A DNA stretch of 64,000 bases from Trichomonas vaginalis G3 (lineage: Eukaryota > Parabasalia > Trichomonadida > Trichomonadidae). Below the pieces are notes generated by a model. It ran no database searches. It saw only the letters and a list, made by a program, of their open reading frames with translations, and was not told the DNA's origin. The stretch lies in NCBI RefSeq assembly GCF_026262505.1, contig NC_067207.1, positions 31,402,082 to 31,466,081 on the forward strand. The letters run 5' to 3'. Each line of letters opens with the position of its first letter. Positions within the stretch are counted from its first letter, which is position 1. Below, piece after piece: positions 1 to 10,000 of this stretch. Both the position numbers and the translations under genes were made by a program.

Positions 1-1981
1 AATGGACAACTATACAGAGTGAAATAAATGCAATATGGACGTTTTGGGGTCAAAAGCGGGAATGGGTGAGCTTGTAAATGCTGCAAGAACATTAGGTGAA
101 ACAGGAAATTTTGTAGATGGTTTAAAAGACTTGTTTCAAATGTTTTAACAAACACAAAGAAATTATTTAGATATACCATACATAACGGACGGATTTTCGA
201 ACAGGTAGCAACAAACCCTCCGGTTATGGCTGCGTTGATGATGGTTAGAGATATAAAACCACGTAACGACGGGAACGAAGAACATGAACAACAGGATACT
301 GGTCGGGTTATTCGAGACATTAAAAACGTGTATCCTGAAGTTATTGATTTATTTAGAGGAGTTAATGATTCAATTTCAAAACATTCTATAACCCTCGATG
401 AAGAGAATAAATTAACAGATTATATATTCGTCATTATTGCAGAATTAATGAAGAGAATAAATGAAAAAGGAATTGGTGATATCATTAATGTCAGCGATGT
501 AATGATGAAAAGAAATTTTGACTCATTATTTACAAAACCGAAAACAGAATATAGTCTTTATGACGTAATTACCGAATTAATGAAAAAGATTAATGATAAT
601 AAGAGTTCTGGCGGAAGAGTTGAATTAGAAGTGAATGATGTTAATGAGAAATTAGCCGAAAAAGCAGATAAAAACCATGTTCATTATATAAGTTCAGACG
701 AACAGATTATAACGGACTACCATGGATATTTAACACGAATGAACGAATAAGACTGAAGATGTTAATGAAAGAAGATATAAATACATTCGTGCTAAAGGTT
801 ATGACATAAGCTGTACTGTACAGTATGACACAGGTAAAGCACAGAAGCATTTAGTTATAACGATGAAATTTATGCCTCTACTTTCTCTGTTAAAGGTGTA
901 TTAGTTGAACCAAGATTTACTTTGAGAGTTAAGTCAAAAATAACGTTTGAAGATGCTATTAAAAGTAAAGCTGACAAAGTTGAACTTCGAAGCAATGAAC
1001 AAAGTTTTGAAATCTCATAAACACAACATCTCCGATATAAATGAACTTCAAACTTCTTTAGACAGTAAAGCCGACAAGAACCATACACATAAATCCTTCA
1101 CTACTGTTAGAGCAGACGACATAATATTGAACTATACCTTGGTTCAAGTGCACCTTTAGAGAATCCAAGTACAAGCGTAAAAGATACACTAAACTCCTTA
1201 AATAGTAAATGTATGAACATTGAAGGTCATGTCAGAAACTTTGAAACACATGAACTACCAGCAATGTTAGATAAGAAAGCAGATAAGAACCATACACATG
1301 ATTTCTTCACAACTGTTGGTATAGAAAGTATTGAAGGAACGGTTGAAGGAACTGGTGGGGATGCATTATATATGGAAACCTCCTAACTTTCCACAAGGTT
1401 TAACATCGGAGGAAAACATAACGACGATGAAATACATTAGATGTAGAAATGTTTATGTCATGGAGGATGAAAATAATGTTAAATTCACTGCTCAAGATTT
1501 ATATGATAAGAAAGCTGACAAAACAGAGCTTCAAACATTAAAGACAGAAATACTTCAAACATTATATCCTATAGGTTCTATTTATACGTCAATGAACTCA
1601 ACAAATCCAGCAACAGTTCTGGGTTTCGGTACGTGGGAACAGATTGTAGATAAATTCTTATACTGTGCTAGATATTCAAAGCAAACAGGAGGTTCGAAGA
1701 AAATTACTGAAGCAAACCTTCCACCGCACACTCATACAGGAACTACAAACTTTTCTGGCGACCATAGCCACTCATTAAGAGACCACCCATTATACAACTC
1801 AGAGTATGAAGCTGGCAATGACGTTTTATCTCCATCTTATAACAATGCAGCAAAAAAGACTTTTCGACCAACTGAACCAGGAGGAAATCATTCACATACT
1901 TTCACAACAAATCCAACAGGCTCGGGTGCAGATTATATGCCACCATTTGTGACTGTATTCGCATGGTATAGAGTTCAATGA
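1..1981 (+). pseudogene. Fibre protein with phage collar/receptor-type C-terminus (frameshifted, 5' end outside)
   Basis: The reading frame enters from outside the window and is cut by several frameshifts: near 60, near 146, near 205, before 950, and before 1331. Open pieces are 226-750, 947-1159 and 1331-1981. The middle has repeated KADKNHTH-type units (about residues 140-155 of the 226 piece and again near 1070 and 1270), like trimeric phage tail-fibre shafts. The last 140 residues carry YPIGSIYTS, GTWEQIVDKFLYC, HTH/HSH clusters and a terminal MPPFVTVFAWYR, which is the layout of phage T4 gp10/gp12-like collar domains. In a Polinton this is most simply a virion fibre for host attachment; that role is inference. 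Related fibres lie at 41414, 50299 and 55138. Confidence 0.7.
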
Positions 1982-2021
1982 ACGCGCTTGAGCCTAGAAT
2001 AAAATCTTTAACTTTACATAA

Positions 2022-3096
2022 ATGAGCTTGAAAGAAGTATTCGAACAACATCCATGGAGGTCTTTTAAGAAATTCAATGAAGCTGCAAAGAGTTCGGGAT
2101 TTACTAACAGAGCTGAAGTGAAAAGGTTCTTTGACAAAAATGTTGTACATCAAACAAAAATAAATCCTTACGACTACTTTTTACCAATTTACTCCAACAC
2201 TCCTGACGCATACCAATTTGACACTCTCATTCAAAGCAGAAAATGTGGCCATAAACCATTCCTCATCTTCATAAATGTTAACACTCGTAAAGCATATGCA
2301 TATCCAATGAGGAATAAAGGAACTCGTGAAGTGTTAAGAGTTTTACAAAAGTTTGTAGCAGAACATAGCCCAAGTACTTTAACATCAGACCAAGACAGTG
2401 CATACCTCAGCAATGAAATCACAGATTTTCTCATTAAGCATAACATAACTCACTACACTACTGAAGACCATAACCATAACATACTCGGCATCATAAACCG
2501 CTTCATAAGGACTCTCAGAGATTTAAATCAAGAGCGAGACTTTACCGAAGAAACAATGAAACATTTTCTCGAAGTAAACACATTCTACAACAGGACATAC
2601 ACCAAATTCAATGACACAACAACAAGAAGAAAAGTATATACAAAAGAAACTAAGTCAAACACAAAATATCAGAAATTCAACACAATTTACACTCATTCCT
2701 GGTACAAAAGTTCGTGTAGTTCTTGACGACAAACCGTTGACAAAGAAACGTTTAAGGTTAAGTCGAAATTATTATATAGTAGACTCTACGCAAGGTAATG
2801 GATATCTTATAAAAGCTGCTGACGACTCCATAGCATTTTACCCTCGTCATAAATTAGTTGAAAGTAGTAATGGCAAACTTGCTGAAACCATTGACGAAGC
2901 AAAGCGAGGAGTGGTTATTGAAATACTTGGCTACAACACAAACGATGACACTTATAAAGTAAGATATGAAGGAGGCGTTGAAGATGTTATACCATCTAAG
3001 AACTTGAGAGAGTCGAAGCCAACACATCTGGGACCATTAGAGCGGGAGTATTGGAAAGACAAAAATATGCCAGAAAGAATAAGAAAATTCATCTAA
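2022..3096 (+). pseudogene. Retroviral-type Maverick integrase (one frameshift)
   Basis: The first frame (2022-2726) holds an RNase H-fold integrase core. The first acidic residue is D67 (in YQFDTLI) and the second is D123 (in LTSDQDSAY). Exactly 36 residues after D123, where DD35E enzymes have Glu, stands N159 (in LGIINRF). The C-terminal part continues in another frame from about 2611 to 3096. It contains a chromodomain-like beta segment (RGVVIEILGYN to VIPSKNLRES), usual for Maverick integrases. One base indel near 2610 rejoins the two parts as a product of about 355 aa. It would catalyse insertion of the element in the nucleus. The frameshift and the missing third acidic residue both suggest a dead copy, although the family residue at that site should be checked. 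Confidence 0.8.
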
Positions 3097-3192
3097 ACTT
3101 TTTCATTAGATGTAAATCAGACATGAATGAGAACAATCATGATATCATTAATGTTTTCATAAATTTACACCAAAAATAATGTTTAGGTGAAG

Positions 3193-3208
3193 GGGTGAGA
3201 TCTCACCC
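3193..3208. repeat. Intergenic palindrome GGGTGAGATCTCACCC
   Basis: Perfect 16-bp palindrome centred on AGATCT, 3' of the integrase gene, in the context GTTTAGGTGAAGG-palindrome followed by two TTTTTTCACC repeats. The same module recurs at 4288, 15073, 17787, 57003, 62900, 63376 and 63670. Confidence 0.85.
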
Positions 3209-3256
3209 GTTTTTTCACCTGTTTTTTCACCCCCGTGAATTTTCATGAATTTCCTT

Positions 3257-3316
3257 AAGACAGAAAAAATAAAGTTAGTTTTATTTTTATTTATTTTTTT
3301 ATTTTGTATAAAAGAT
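3257..3316 (+). promoter_or_regulatory. T-rich leader shared by two A1 genes
   Basis: The stretch AATAAAGTTAGTTTTATTTT and the T-rich run after it occur almost unchanged upstream of the start at 5373 (5315-5350). Because the same string lies outside the coding frame there, it marks the 5' flank here too. This moves the likely start of the gene at this locus from 3245 to 3317. Confidence 0.55.
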
Positions 3317-4258
3317 ATGATTTCAACAATCGGCACAACAACAATTCAAACAACAACAGCACCAAACTCGTTAGTCATGAATCCTACGTCAATGTTAGTA
3401 GAGATGAAAAGCTTCATTCCTTCTTCATTTACTTTCGAAACAGAAATACAAAGAATAAAGCAAGAACTTTTAACAAGTAATTTAGACTGTAGTGCGAAAG
3501 ATGAAACAAATGAACAGTATCTTTATGAAATGCAGGACATTATTGACCATTTACCCAAATTGCCTGAAATCCAACAGCAAAAACTAACTATTCCTGAATT
3601 CGACGAAATAGAAGTGAAACCAACTGATTCAGTAGAAATAAAGAAGTTCATACGTAAGGTTAACTATGAGTTTCTAGGATATCATTGCAACCATAAAGTT
3701 ATGGACAAAGATTGCGACATGGTTTATAAAAATATTTCTGACATATATAAATCGGTGGAGTTTAAGACATACGACAACTTTGTTTCATTAGTTGCTGAAT
3801 GTGTATGGCAGATAAGAGATAAAGATAGAAGAGGTAAGGTATGGAACGAACAGATAAAACCAGCAGCTTTTGAGTTAAAGAAAACCATTGACGCCTTAGT
3901 TGTTCTAGCTGGTTTTATTTCAATGTATAACGCAAAAATGAATCCGCAATGTTCAAAATGTAAAGCAGCAATTAGGAAATATAACTATTCAGTCAAAGAG
4001 ATAGAAAGAATGCGAAACGACTATGCAGACTTAAAGAAAGAAGCAGAAAAGCCAGCAGAAGATAAAATGGATATGTTGACATTTCTGAACAAAAACTATC
4101 CAACAGCAGAAGATTTCCTTCTGTCTGACGTCAAGAAGAAATATAAAGAGACTTTCGGCATTGTTAAAACTTTTGATATCCTCAGCGAAGAAATAGAAGC
4201 TACGAAATTGTTTAGGATTTCAAATATACATCGTACAATTCATGTAAAACGCCTGTGA
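3317..4258 (+). CDS. Maverick hypothetical protein, 313 aa
   Basis: Not recognised. I chose the ATG at 3317 over the in-frame one at 3245. The upstream 24 codons are the T-rich leader shared with 5373, and translate to a false hydrophobic stretch. The protein begins MISTIGTTTIQTTT, is rich in Lys and Glu, and has predicted helical segments near residues 120-190 and 215-260. It contains a CxxC pair (PQCSKCKAA, about residue 217) plus a few other Cys residues, which could bind metal. It lies between the integrase and the KilA-N gene, all in one direction except the short 4891-5265 gene. No signal peptide is needed once the later start is used. Confidence 0.6.
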   Translation: MISTIGTTTIQTTTAPNSLVMNPTSMLVEMKSFIPSSFTFETEIQRIKQELLTSNLDCSAKDETNEQYLYEMQDIIDHLPKLPEIQQQKLTIPEFDEIEVKPTDSVEIKKFIRKVNYEFLGYHCNHKVMDKDCDMVYKNISDIYKSVEFKTYDNFVSLVAECVWQIRDKDRRGKVWNEQIKPAAFELKKTIDALVVLAGFISMYNAKMNPQCSKCKAAIRKYNYSVKEIERMRNDYADLKKEAEKPAEDKMDMLTFLNKNYPTAEDFLLSDVKKKYKETFGIVKTFDILSEEIEATKLFRISNIHRTIHVKRL

Positions 4259-4530
4259 AAAAAGAGGTGAAAAAACAGGTGAAAAAAGAGGTGAGATCTC
4301 ACCTCTTCACCTCAATTATATTTTTGGTCATTTACACTCATTTACGAAGAAGTTATGACAAAGCATTTACGAAGAAATCTTGACAAAGCATTTACGAAGA
4401 AATCTTGACAAAGCATTTACGATGAAATCTTGACAAAGCATTTACGAAGAAGTTATGACAAAGTCATGAGGGTGAAAAAAGAGGTGAAAAAACAGGTGAA
4501 ATCTCACCTCTTCACCTCAATTTTATTTTT
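4259..4530. repeat. Hairpin modules and tandem 26-nt repeats
   Basis: A palindrome (4288-4305, GAGGTGAGATCTCACCTC) with flanking GAGGTGAAAAAACAGGTG units starts the region. Four to five copies of GACAAAGCATTTACGAAGAA with small changes follow at 4340-4460. A second, imperfect hairpin module follows near 4470-4525 (GGTGAAATCTCACC). On the reverse strand the 26-nt unit is the same motif that fills 61430-64000, so the two Maverick copies share this intergenic repeat family. Confidence 0.8.
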
Positions 4531-4775
4531 GGTCAAAGCTTCCACGAGAGAAAAGATTCCTCATTCGCTAAGGATTCCAAAAATGAAAAAATCATTGATT
4601 TCGGCTGAGAAAAAACAGCAAAACCCTTCTTCCACGGGAACAAAGAAATAAAGAAGAAATAAAGAAGAAATAAAGTAAATTTTTTATTTATTCCCGTGGA
4701 AGATAGAGCACTTTTATGACATTTTTTATTCACGACAAACAAGACAAACAAAGAAAATGAGAAAATGAGAAAATA

Positions 4776-4849
4776 CGGCGCTGTCGCGGTTCGAACCACA
4801 GACCCTGACCCCTCCATAACACCACCTTAGACCACTGTGCTACGTAGCC
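4776..4849 (-). tRNA. tRNA-like sequence, degenerate
   Basis: On the minus strand a 74-nt stretch starts GGCTACG. It has an A-box match TAGCACAGTGG at positions 8-18 and a B-box match GGTTCGAACC near position 53, and a TTTT run lies shortly after. Length and box spacing fit a tRNA gene with RNA polymerase III promoters. The acceptor and anticodon stems do not pair well by eye (only positions 1-3 and 7 of the acceptor match), so it is either a decayed tRNA, a tRNA-like element, or coincidence. Anticodon not assigned. Confidence 0.3.
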
Positions 4850-4890
4850 TGTCGACATAAGATTTTATAAATTGCATATTTGACGTAAAT

Positions 4891-5265
4891 TTATTTCCAT
4901 CTAGCTTCCCACCGCATAAGATATTCATACGTGTTTGTAAGACATTCATTAAACTTCTTTTCTATTGCATCTAATCTTGCGTTATTTTTTTCAATAACTT
5001 GTCTGTATTCTTCATCATCTCCAGCAGTGTTTGGGTCTTCACGTTTAAAATATTCATTGTTAACCAATTTTTTATCTACAAATTTTATTAGTGTTTGATT
5101 CACTTCGTTATGATAACGGTCATATTCTTTCAATACGTAAGTGAAGACAAAATGCGTCGTACCTTCAATCTTAAAGCTTAAAGAACTTTCAACACAGTTT
5201 TGAGGGTCTGTCAGTGCGTCAATGAGATAGTATTCGAAGTCAGTCAATAATCTTTTTAAAGTCAT
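4891..5265 (-). CDS. Maverick hypothetical protein, 124 aa
   Basis: Not recognised. A compact ORF starts MTLKRLLTDFEYY and reads leftwards, opposite to its neighbours. The C-terminal half is a charged helix (EYRQVIEKNNARLDAIEKKF, about residues 85-105) that could be coiled coil. Its start follows the ATTTTATCCTGTATGAAATG context, which fits the T-rich start element of other Maverick genes in this window and supports the start at 5265. Confidence 0.6.
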   Translation of the reverse strand: MTLKRLLTDFEYYLIDALTDPQNCVESSLSFKIEGTTHFVFTYVLKEYDRYHNEVNQTLIKFVDKKLVNNEYFKREDPNTAGDDEEYRQVIEKNNARLDAIEKKFNECLTNTYEYLMRWEARWK

Positions 5266-5372
5266 TTCATACAGGATAAAATTTAATGTTGTGAAGAAAT
5301 AGTGTTTATCTCAGAAAAAATAAAGTTAGTTTTATTTTTATTTATTTTTTTATCCGGAATATAAAGACAGTA

Positions 5373-6197
5373 ATGTCAACAACAGAGAACACAACAACTG
5401 CTATCGTTCATGAAGCCATAAGTGAAGAATACGAGTGGGTTCAGTTTAACAAACAGTTACGTCTCATTCGTTCGGTCAAAGATGACATGTACCAAATGCA
5501 AAGTATTTTGACAGCATGTTTTGCTCCAGATACTAAACACGCAGACGACTGGTTCAAAAACCAAAGCACACAAGAACTTTTGAGTGAAATTTCTCTAGAC
5601 CGAGAATTCTCGGTCTTGCATAAAACACATGAAAATCGTAAAAATTTGGCTCCTGGTTTGAGAGGTTGGTATGTACATAGACTTCTTGTAAATGCTGTTG
5701 CAATGTGGGCTTCGCCTCGTTATGCTTGGTATATTTACAGACTTCTTGACGAAATTCATAGACAAGAACGTGAAGAGATGGAAAAGAAACTTCAAGCAAA
5801 AGATGAAGTCATTGAAGCAAAAGACAAAAACATACAGAAAAGAATACCACGTTCGGTACCAAAAGGAAAGGAAAAGAACTATAAGTATATGATTTACACT
5901 GAAGAGATGGAAAATGAAGAAGACAGAGATATGGTTATGTTGCATTTAGTCAGAAGAAACAACAAAAGCTTTTACGACCTTGCTAAGATTTACAAATCTG
6001 ACAGAAATTGGTTCTATCGCGAAAACTTACCGATTTCAATGACACCAAATGAAGATGTTAAACAGATAGTTCAAGATACGTTACCTCAAACACACTATGA
6101 CATCAAAGGTTGCACAATACTTACATTCAAAGAAGACTTACCATTACTGAAGGAAAAAATAACAGAATATTTCGATAACTTCAAAGAGGAAGAATAA
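5373..6197 (+). CDS. KilA-N domain protein, 274 aa
   Basis: Residues about 60-125 match the second half of a KilA-N DNA-binding domain: a Tyr-Val-His core (YVHRLLVNAVAMWASPRYAW) and a closing helix ending near residue 125. A coiled-coil helix rich in Glu and Lys (about 125-160) follows, then a 110-residue C-terminal domain (KNYKYMIYTEE to the end). This resembles the KilA-N plus C-terminal domain layout of large DNA virus proteins. Such proteins bind DNA and are found in phages and eukaryotic DNA viruses; the exact role here is unknown. The start is fixed by the shared T-rich leader ending at 5350. Broken relatives are at 61598 and 62318. Confidence 0.7.
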   Translation: MSTTENTTTAIVHEAISEEYEWVQFNKQLRLIRSVKDDMYQMQSILTACFAPDTKHADDWFKNQSTQELLSEISLDREFSVLHKTHENRKNLAPGLRGWYVHRLLVNAVAMWASPRYAWYIYRLLDEIHRQEREEMEKKLQAKDEVIEAKDKNIQKRIPRSVPKGKEKNYKYMIYTEEMENEEDRDMVMLHLVRRNNKSFYDLAKIYKSDRNWFYRENLPISMTPNEDVKQIVQDTLPQTHYDIKGCTILTFKEDLPLLKEKITEYFDNFKEEE

Positions 6198-6253
6198 AAA
6201 AATCTAAGCTAATTTTATTTTTTTTTATAAAATTTTATCTCATATGAAAGAAC

Positions 6254-6469
6254 ATGAATTTAGAATATTCGGAACTCATGACAGAAGAAGAGAACGAACA
6301 ACATGTAAAAGATTATGCAAAATTTTTGAAGACATACAAAGCATTTAAACAATATCTAAATGCTTCTAAAGATTATGCAAAATTTCTGAAGGTATATAAA
6401 GCTTATGAAAAAGCGTATGAAAAGTTTATACATTGGGGAATTGTTGTAAAATATCGATATGAAGACTAA
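6254..6469 (+). CDS. Small lysine/tyrosine-rich protein with internal repeat, 71 aa
   Basis: Not recognised. An internal repeat of about 20 residues, DYAKFLKTYKAF then DYAKFLKVYKAY, fills the middle. At DNA level the repeat is AAAGATTATGCAAAATTT, which suggests recent duplication. A T-rich leader like those of neighbouring genes precedes the ATG by about 20 bases. Probably a small helical protein; expression not proven. Confidence 0.5.
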   Translation: MNLEYSELMTEEENEQHVKDYAKFLKTYKAFKQYLNASKDYAKFLKVYKAYEKAYEKFIHWGIVVKYRYED

Positions 6470-6487
6470 CCAAAAATATATTTTTGC

Positions 6488-6961
6488 TTAAATAGCTTCA
6501 GGGTCAATTTCTTCAACCATTTCACTTCCTTCGTCAATGTCAATTGAAGCTTCTTCAACCTTTGGTAAGAATTTCTGTATAACATCTTTGTTCGTTATTG
6601 TCTTCAGAGATGAAGGATAATATTTCACATTTGTTTCACCCTTCTTATATTCTTTCTGTTCGGAAAGATTCATAGTAATACTGAAGAAGTCAATGTTGGA
6701 GTTCTTTATAATAGTATAATGAGTATCTTTGACATTCACGAAGAAACTCTTTTGTTTCAAAACTACTGCTAACTCTTGTGAAGTATAACGTTTGCGGTCA
6801 ATGACGATAGCTAATGGTCTGACATACTGACCAAACTTAGATTCTTTCACAAACTTCTTGTTAAAGATAACATTAACATTTGAAGCATTATTGAACTCAT
6901 TCTTGATGGCAGTAGCGAGAGCATTGTATGAAAAGAACTTGCAATCTTGCATGTGTTTCAT
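6488..6961 (-). CDS. Maverick hypothetical protein, 157 aa
   Basis: Not recognised. The ORF starts MKHMQDCKFFSYNA and ends in an acidic tail (EEASIDIDEGSEMVEEIDPE). The body alternates short strands and helices, without a known motif I can name. It converges on the 6254 gene with only 18 bases between stops and diverges from PolB. The PolB and 157-aa starts are 91 bases apart and both are flanked by T-rich runs, so this gap probably holds a two-way promoter. Confidence 0.6.
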   Translation of the reverse strand: MKHMQDCKFFSYNALATAIKNEFNNASNVNVIFNKKFVKESKFGQYVRPLAIVIDRKRYTSQELAVVLKQKSFFVNVKDTHYTIIKNSNIDFFSITMNLSEQKEYKKGETNVKYYPSSLKTITNKDVIQKFLPKVEEASIDIDEGSEMVEEIDPEAI

Positions 6962-7052
6962 TAAAATAAAAATATTAAATTATTTTGAAAAATAACTTAA
7001 AAAAAAATCTAATCTAATTTTTTCTAAGAAATTTTTTTATTTCCTACTAAAG

Positions 7053-10000
7053 ATGTATCGGAAGTTGTCTAAGTTAGAACACTCGGAAATAAAACAACTT
7101 CTTACAGAAGCTAACATAGATGTTGCAAAACATTACGCGACAAACAAAAAAGCACTCGCTGACATCCTCAATGACTACAATGGTGAAATAACTTATGATA
7201 GAATTCATGAGTTCATAAAGCCGCAACGCGGCGAGGACGAAGTCCATGCAAGAGCATTTCCTTTAAATGACGTTGCTATTGACTTATATCATAGACGTTC
7301 AATACCTCATGAAGTAAGAAGAGAAATGTTTGACATAACAAATGCAAACGTTGGTCATACTCGTAAAGCTCTTTCGCATGACGTTCGTCAAGAGATGTTT
7401 GACATAACAAATGCAAACGTTGGTGAAACAAGAAGAAGAGACGACACACTGAAACAACAGAGAAGAGAGATGTTTAAAAGTGCTATAGAACAAGTTCGCA
7501 AAGCTAACGATGTCATTCGTTCCATTGACGACAAACCAAAAGAAGGTGAGAGATGGTTAAAGAAAGATGAAGAGAATAGGAAGAGAAATGTGAAGTCAGG
7601 CAATAGACTCATTGACTTTAACATCGAAGCTTTAGATGAACCAAACAGAGACTATTTACACAAACATTTCGGTAAGGTTTTCATGAGACTCTTAGAGAAG
7701 ATTAAAATAAACTCCCAACAAAGATGGATGGTATGTTATAAACTTGGTGGAAAGTATGAATGTTCTACGTTAAACCTCAATAATATTGGAACATTACTAC
7801 ATCAGCTCTTGAAGGAGAACTTTATATCAGAGATAGAAGCAAATGCTGCAGGTATTGTTGAAATGCACTATGACTTCTTCTTAACAAACATAAAGAATCT
7901 TACTGAAATAAAGATGTATGATTTAACAGAATATGAAGGCTTAACGATGTCAGATGTAAAGAAAGGCAAACCAAAAAAGAGACCATATAGAGATGAAAGC
8001 ACACTGACAGAAAGACAGAAAAGATTATTGAACAGACTTAAACAAACAGGAGATAAACAAGATATAGATGACTTCTGGAATGAAATCCTTGATGAAAAGA
8101 AGTTTTATAAGAAGAGAAGCGGTCAGTTCTGGAAGTATCTTTGCACATTACCTATAAATCTTGAACGCTACCAAATCTTCAATGAACTGAACAAAAGAAC
8201 TGCAACACTTATGACAGAAGATAACTGCTTCGTTTATGCTTGCATTCAGGCTGGAGTAAATGAAGAAACTATTGACCACATGAGAGAAGTCATTCGTGTT
8301 AGAGACTTTCCTCAAAGTAAAGTACAAGAAATTTCTGACGCAACAAGTATAGCATTTAATGTTACCATTGGTTATTTCAATGACTCAAGACATAATGAAA
8401 TAAAGAGATATATACCAAAAGAATGTGAAACTGTTCGAACTATTGACTTACTTCTTGTTGAAGACCACTACATGCTAAACGAAAGATTACCAATGACAAC
8501 ATATTTCATTCGCAACTATATAGAAATCTTGAAGGAGTGTGGTGGAATGAACATTGAAAAACAGATGAAAATATATACAATGAGAGATGGTAAATATATT
8601 GTTCGCATGGATAGAACAACACCGTTATGGGATGTTATGAAAACATTGTGGGAGTGCAAATATTTCGAACCTATTTCTTATGGAGAACTTTTCACATATA
8701 CGACTGACTTATATAAACAGAACCTTGCACCATTTAAAGATTTGACATATGCTCCAAAGTATTGTGTACAACTGAAGAAGAAAGCCGAGTCAAAAGAAGT
8801 AAATAAAGCTAAATGTAAGTTCATTCCTGAGCACGTTTTCTTTGCTGACTTTGAGTGCAGTACGGATGGCTTTCATAAAGCTTTTAACATCTGTTATGAC
8901 AGTGAAGATGGTTCAGTGAGTGAAAGCATATGGGGTCAGAACTGTGCAACAGAATTTTTGGAACGACTTCCTGACAAGAGTTTAATATATTTCCATAACC
9001 TCAGTTATGATATAAACTTCATCTTAAGACATATGACAGAAGTGAAAGGAACTCCCATCATTAAAGGTTCACGAACAATGCAAATAACTGGCTTATATAA
9101 AGGACGGGCAATTATTATAAAAGACTCTTACAGTGTTATAAATAAGAAGCTTAAACTATTTCCTGCTATGTTTAACTTACAAACAGGACCGAAAGAAGTA
9201 TTTCCATATAACTACTACAGCAGTACTTTGTTAGCAAATGACAACAGAACTGGTGTCATTTCTGAAGCATGTAAGTTTGTAAAAGATATTGAAACGTTCA
9301 TGAAAAACATAGATTCCATCAAAGGTTGCAGAATAGATGAAAACCATTTCGACTTAGAAAAATATAGCTCATTTTATTGTAAACAAGATGTAAGAATTTT
9401 AAGAGAAGGTTTTGTTAAGTTCCGCAATGACATATTGAAAGAATTTGATTTAAACGTTTATGACTACGTTAGTATTTGTTCAATTGCTAACAAATTATTT
9501 GAGAACAGAGTATACTTCCCGAATGGAAATCTTTATGACCTCTCAAATAAACCAAGAGAATTTATTTCGAGATGCATTCAAGGTGGAAGATGTATGTTGT
9601 CAGATAACATGAAACAAAAGAGCGAAAAGAAACTCATTGCTGACTTCGACGCTGTTTCATTATATCCATCCGCTATAGCAAGACTTTATACTTTAGAAGG
9701 TATTCCAAAGGTTATGAAGGATGAGATGCTAAGCACAGAGTATCTCATGAGACATTTATTCGATGACGACCAAAAGGAACCCATTGGTGAAAAGTTTATG
9801 TCTGGCTTCTTTGTTCTCATTAAGATAACAGAGATTGGAATACCCAGACACTTTCCTTTAATAGTTTGTGACCCTGAACTAAATCCAGAACTTAACGTTC
9901 CCAGAAGTTCAAACACTTGCTGTTTAATGTATGTTGACCATATAACATTACAAGACCTCATAAAATATCAAGGTGTCAAATGTGAAGTGTTGCAAGGATA

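Noticed and set aside
3245..3316. N-terminal membrane span or signal peptide of the 3317 gene
   Set aside because: The same DNA lies upstream of the KilA-N gene outside its frame, so it is leader sequence and not coding.
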